From assembly GCF_010015475.1 (NCBI RefSeq), contig NZ_SSNI01000002.1, forward strand, positions 62,001 through 126,000: a stretch of 64,000 nucleotides of DNA, read 5' to 3'. Position 1 is the first letter of the stretch. The number at the start of each line of letters is the position of its first letter. A program made the position numbers and the translations under genes. Under the pieces are notes generated by a model. That model worked only from the letters and a program-made list of their open reading frames with translations, searched no databases and was not told the origin of the DNA. This stretch comes from Pontibacter pamirensis (GTDB taxonomy: Bacteria; Bacteroidota; Bacteroidia; Cytophagales; Hymenobacteraceae). Below are positions 62,216 through 64,000 of this stretch, in pieces.

Positions 62216-62980
62216 TTATAACTCTCTGATCCAGACATTGCGGTACTGTACAGGATTGCCGTGGTCCTGCAGGCTGATAGGCGCCTTGCCATGGGCTTTG
62301 TACTCAGGAAGGCCGATATACTCTGTTGGTCCCTTCACTTCCGTGTTATTTTGTACCAGTATGCCGTTATGAAGCACCGTTACGCGAGCGGGAGTAAACA
62401 GAGTGCCATCTTCTTTGAAGCGCGGGGCAGTATAGATGATGTCGTAAACGTTCCAATCAGTAGGTTGGCGCATGGCGTTTACTAGCGGGCGGTGCTGCTT
62501 GTATATACTGCCTGCCTGGCCATTGGAATACGTTCTGTTGTTGTAGTTATCCAGTACCTGCACTTCATAACGGTCCTGCAGAAAGATGCCGCTGTTGCCG
62601 CGGCCCTGGCTTTCACCTTTCACTTCGTCCGGTGCACTCCATTCTATGTGCAGCTGAAAATCTTCGAACTCCTTTTTAGTAGAGATATCGCCTTTGCCTA
62701 CTGTGAACACATTGTTCTTTACCTGCCATTTGGCCTCACCACTTCCGTCCTTGGCTTTCCATTGTGAAAGGTCCTTGTCATCAAACAGCACAATGGCATC
62801 AGACGGAGCAGCATTGTTTGCCGCCGGCGTTACTACACGCACTGCGGGTTCCCAGAACTCGGTCATCTCCGGTACCATCTTCGGCGGCTTCGGTGTTTCC
62901 TGTGCTTTTGTGTTGGTATAGGCCAGCAAACCAAGGGCTATAGCGGCGAAAGTAGCTTTCTTTGAAAGAATAGATTTCAT
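62216..62980 (-). CDS. DUF1080 (3-keto-disaccharide hydrolase family) secreted protein
   Basis: 254 residues. Signal peptide (to TKAQET), then a concanavalin-like jelly roll: IVLFDDKDLSQWKAKDG, FEDFQLHIEWSAP, GRGNSGIFLQDRYEVQVLDN, GSIYKQHRPLVNAM and ISLQDHGNPVQYRNVWIREL, all hallmarks of DUF1080. Members are now linked to hydrolysis of 3-keto-glycosides. Its neighbour upstream is a sugar-dehydrogenase/cytochrome protein, which fits a pathway that first oxidises and then cuts a glycoside. Confidence 0.92.
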   Translation of the reverse strand: MKSILSKKATFAAIALGLLAYTNTKAQETPKPPKMVPEMTEFWEPAVRVVTPAANNAAPSDAIVLFDDKDLSQWKAKDGSGEAKWQVKNNVFTVGKGDISTKKEFEDFQLHIEWSAPDEVKGESQGRGNSGIFLQDRYEVQVLDNYNNRTYSNGQAGSIYKQHRPLVNAMRQPTDWNVYDIIYTAPRFKEDGTLFTPARVTVLHNGILVQNNTEVKGPTEYIGLPEYKAHGKAPISLQDHGNPVQYRNVWIREL

Positions 62981-63091
62981 ATGTGTAAGGGTTCTTTTGG
63001 TTTCTGTTTTTAGCTCTGTCTTGCCACATGTTTTTAACTAGTGAGAAGCATAAACTAATTTTGTGATGTCGTCTGGCTTACAATCTACAAA

Positions 63092-64000
63092 TTATTTCAG
63101 AGAATTGATCCAGGAAGCTATTTTGAGCGCCTCCGCCTCTGGCACCTGCGGCATCGGTGGCATTGGTGTGGCATAGCTTGGCCAATTTTCAGGTTTGGGC
63201 TCATGAATCAGCTGTACAATTTGCTTGTCAGAGTACTTTCGCTTGGCTACTTCCCTGAATGCCGGCCCTACTTGCTTTTTGTCTGTACTATGGCAAGCCA
63301 AACAAGTATTTTTTGCCAGGAGCGGCTTGATATCCTTGTCAAAATCAAGTACAACGGATTTTGCCTGAGCCTGTTTGGCAATTTGTGCACCATTAGTAGC
63401 GCTAGCTGCTGACTTTTGTGCAGTCTTTGCTGTGCCGGCTTTCTGCTGTGCAGTGGCTGAATTAATGGTGCTCACCTCGCTCATACTCAGTTTCTGCCCT
63501 TCCGGGACGTTGTTCAGCGTGTAGTAGCCAGTGGGGTGTACTAGTGAGTAATAATTGTCCTTCGCACGCACACCATCCAGCTTAATATGATGGATGTAAC
63601 CCTTGCGCAGATTATCCACAATGAGGCGTGCCTTCATACCATCCTCTGATACTTTCACTCCTTTTATAGGAAGTGTTGCCATGTTTACAGGAGGGCTGCC
63701 ATACACTGCATGGTACTTATAAATGAAGCTTTCGACGCCGTAAGAGGCAATATCCGCTGCCGACTTTCTATCCACGGGTTTGGTGAATTCTATCTCAAAA
63801 CCGTCCGGCATCGCCTTTACGGTGCGCATCTCGAACGGAAGTTTGTTGTTCCAAACCAAGCGCTGCAGCCCTTGGTTGGCATCGCCGGCAGCACCCCAGC
63901 CACGACTTGTCTCCCCCACAAAAAGAGAGCCGTCCGGAGCCCAGGCCATACGTAACACACCTGATTGGAAACCGCCACGGAAATCGAAGGCAACTCCTTG
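63092..64000 (-). CDS. C-terminal part of a PQQ sugar dehydrogenase-like cytochrome c protein
   Basis: Runs off the right edge; 302 codons visible, open at base 64000 (QGVAFDFRGGF leads in). Begins within the end of a beta-propeller (MAWAPDGSLFVGETSRGWG, QGLQRLVWN), continues through a beta domain (VKAMPDGFEIEFTKPVDRKS) and an Ala/Lys/Gln-rich linker (about 60 residues from the visible middle) to a class I cytochrome c: heme motif CLACHS and distal Met in TPMPPMPQVP, ending ASWINSLK. Related in type to the last part of the 4122-7550 protein. Likely the large dehydrogenase subunit acting before the DUF1080 protein. Confidence 0.88.
   Translation of the reverse strand, partial: QGVAFDFRGGFQSGVLRMAWAPDGSLFVGETSRGWGAAGDANQGLQRLVWNNKLPFEMRTVKAMPDGFEIEFTKPVDRKSAADIASYGVESFIYKYHAVYGSPPVNMATLPIKGVKVSEDGMKARLIVDNLRKGYIHHIKLDGVRAKDNYYSLVHPTGYYTLNNVPEGQKLSMSEVSTINSATAQQKAGTAKTAQKSAASATNGAQIAKQAQAKSVVLDFDKDIKPLLAKNTCLACHSTDKKQVGPAFREVAKRKYSDKQIVQLIHEPKPENWPSYATPMPPMPQVPEAEALKIASWINSLK

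Overview
The window reads as chromosomal DNA of an environmental Bacteroidota, most likely order Cytophagales and close to Hymenobacteraceae/Pontibacter. The signs are SusC/SusD pairs, type IX secretion (T9SS) sorting domains, lipoproteins with acidic +2 export signals, a HYC_CC_PP protein, TAnnTTTG -7 boxes, A-rich rather than Shine-Dalgarno translation starts, and moderate GC. The genus is inference. No rRNA, tRNA, CRISPR array, transposase or phage gene was seen.

Layout. 1-3972 holds a two-component system (the kinase runs off the left edge), a DUF1801 protein, a DsbA-type thioredoxin-fold protein and a short-chain dehydrogenase. 4122-7550 encodes a five-part lipoprotein (ThuA, PQQ sugar dehydrogenase, PKD, cytochrome c, ligand-binding tail). 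8107-9496 holds two lineage-specific genes, the second frameshifted. 9598-20691 is an assimilatory sulfate reduction locus of two converging arms. cysH-cysD-cysN run rightward. Sulfite reductase, cobA, a siroheme-synthase/TauE fusion and metZ run leftward, with an OsmC gene beyond metZ. Each arm opens with a SAM-I-type riboswitch, followed 8-9 nt later by a 39-codon leader ORF ending in a run of 8 or 10 cysteine codons. This duplicated two-sensor leader is the most interesting signal here. 22045-22590 is a mug DNA glycosylase.

22828-29710 is a complete eboABCDEF cluster, which in other bacteria and some algal plastids is linked to secondary-metabolite precursor traffic. No recognisable biosynthetic partner lies beside it. 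31746-40610 is a copper/silver-type RND efflux locus (HYC_CC_PP protein, CusA, TolC, two CusB-like adaptors, a His/Glu-rich lipoprotein, a DUF3347 lipoprotein). Its cusA-like gene is split by a 133-bp insertion carrying an imperfect palindrome and flanked by a 6-bp duplication; precise removal restores the frame.

40694-60393 is a leftward polysaccharide-utilisation locus: SusC, SusD, two TIG-domain surface glycan-binding lipoproteins, GH26, GH74, a CRTAC1-type FG-GAP protein, a vanadium-haloperoxidase-like protein and GH9. The enzymes suggest plant beta-glycans (mannan/glucomannan, xyloglucan, mixed beta-glucan). 61451-64000 holds an SGNH esterase, a DUF1080 protein and the C-terminal part of a sugar-dehydrogenase/cytochrome c protein, resembling parts of the 4122-7550 protein.

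How the parts work together: CysDN activates sulfate to APS, the iron-sulfur CysH reduces APS directly (no APS kinase is present), siroheme made by CobA plus the CysG-like half serves the sulfite reductase, the TauE half may export excess sulfite, and MetZ fixes sulfide into homocysteine. Family assignments come from reading motifs; no database search was run.
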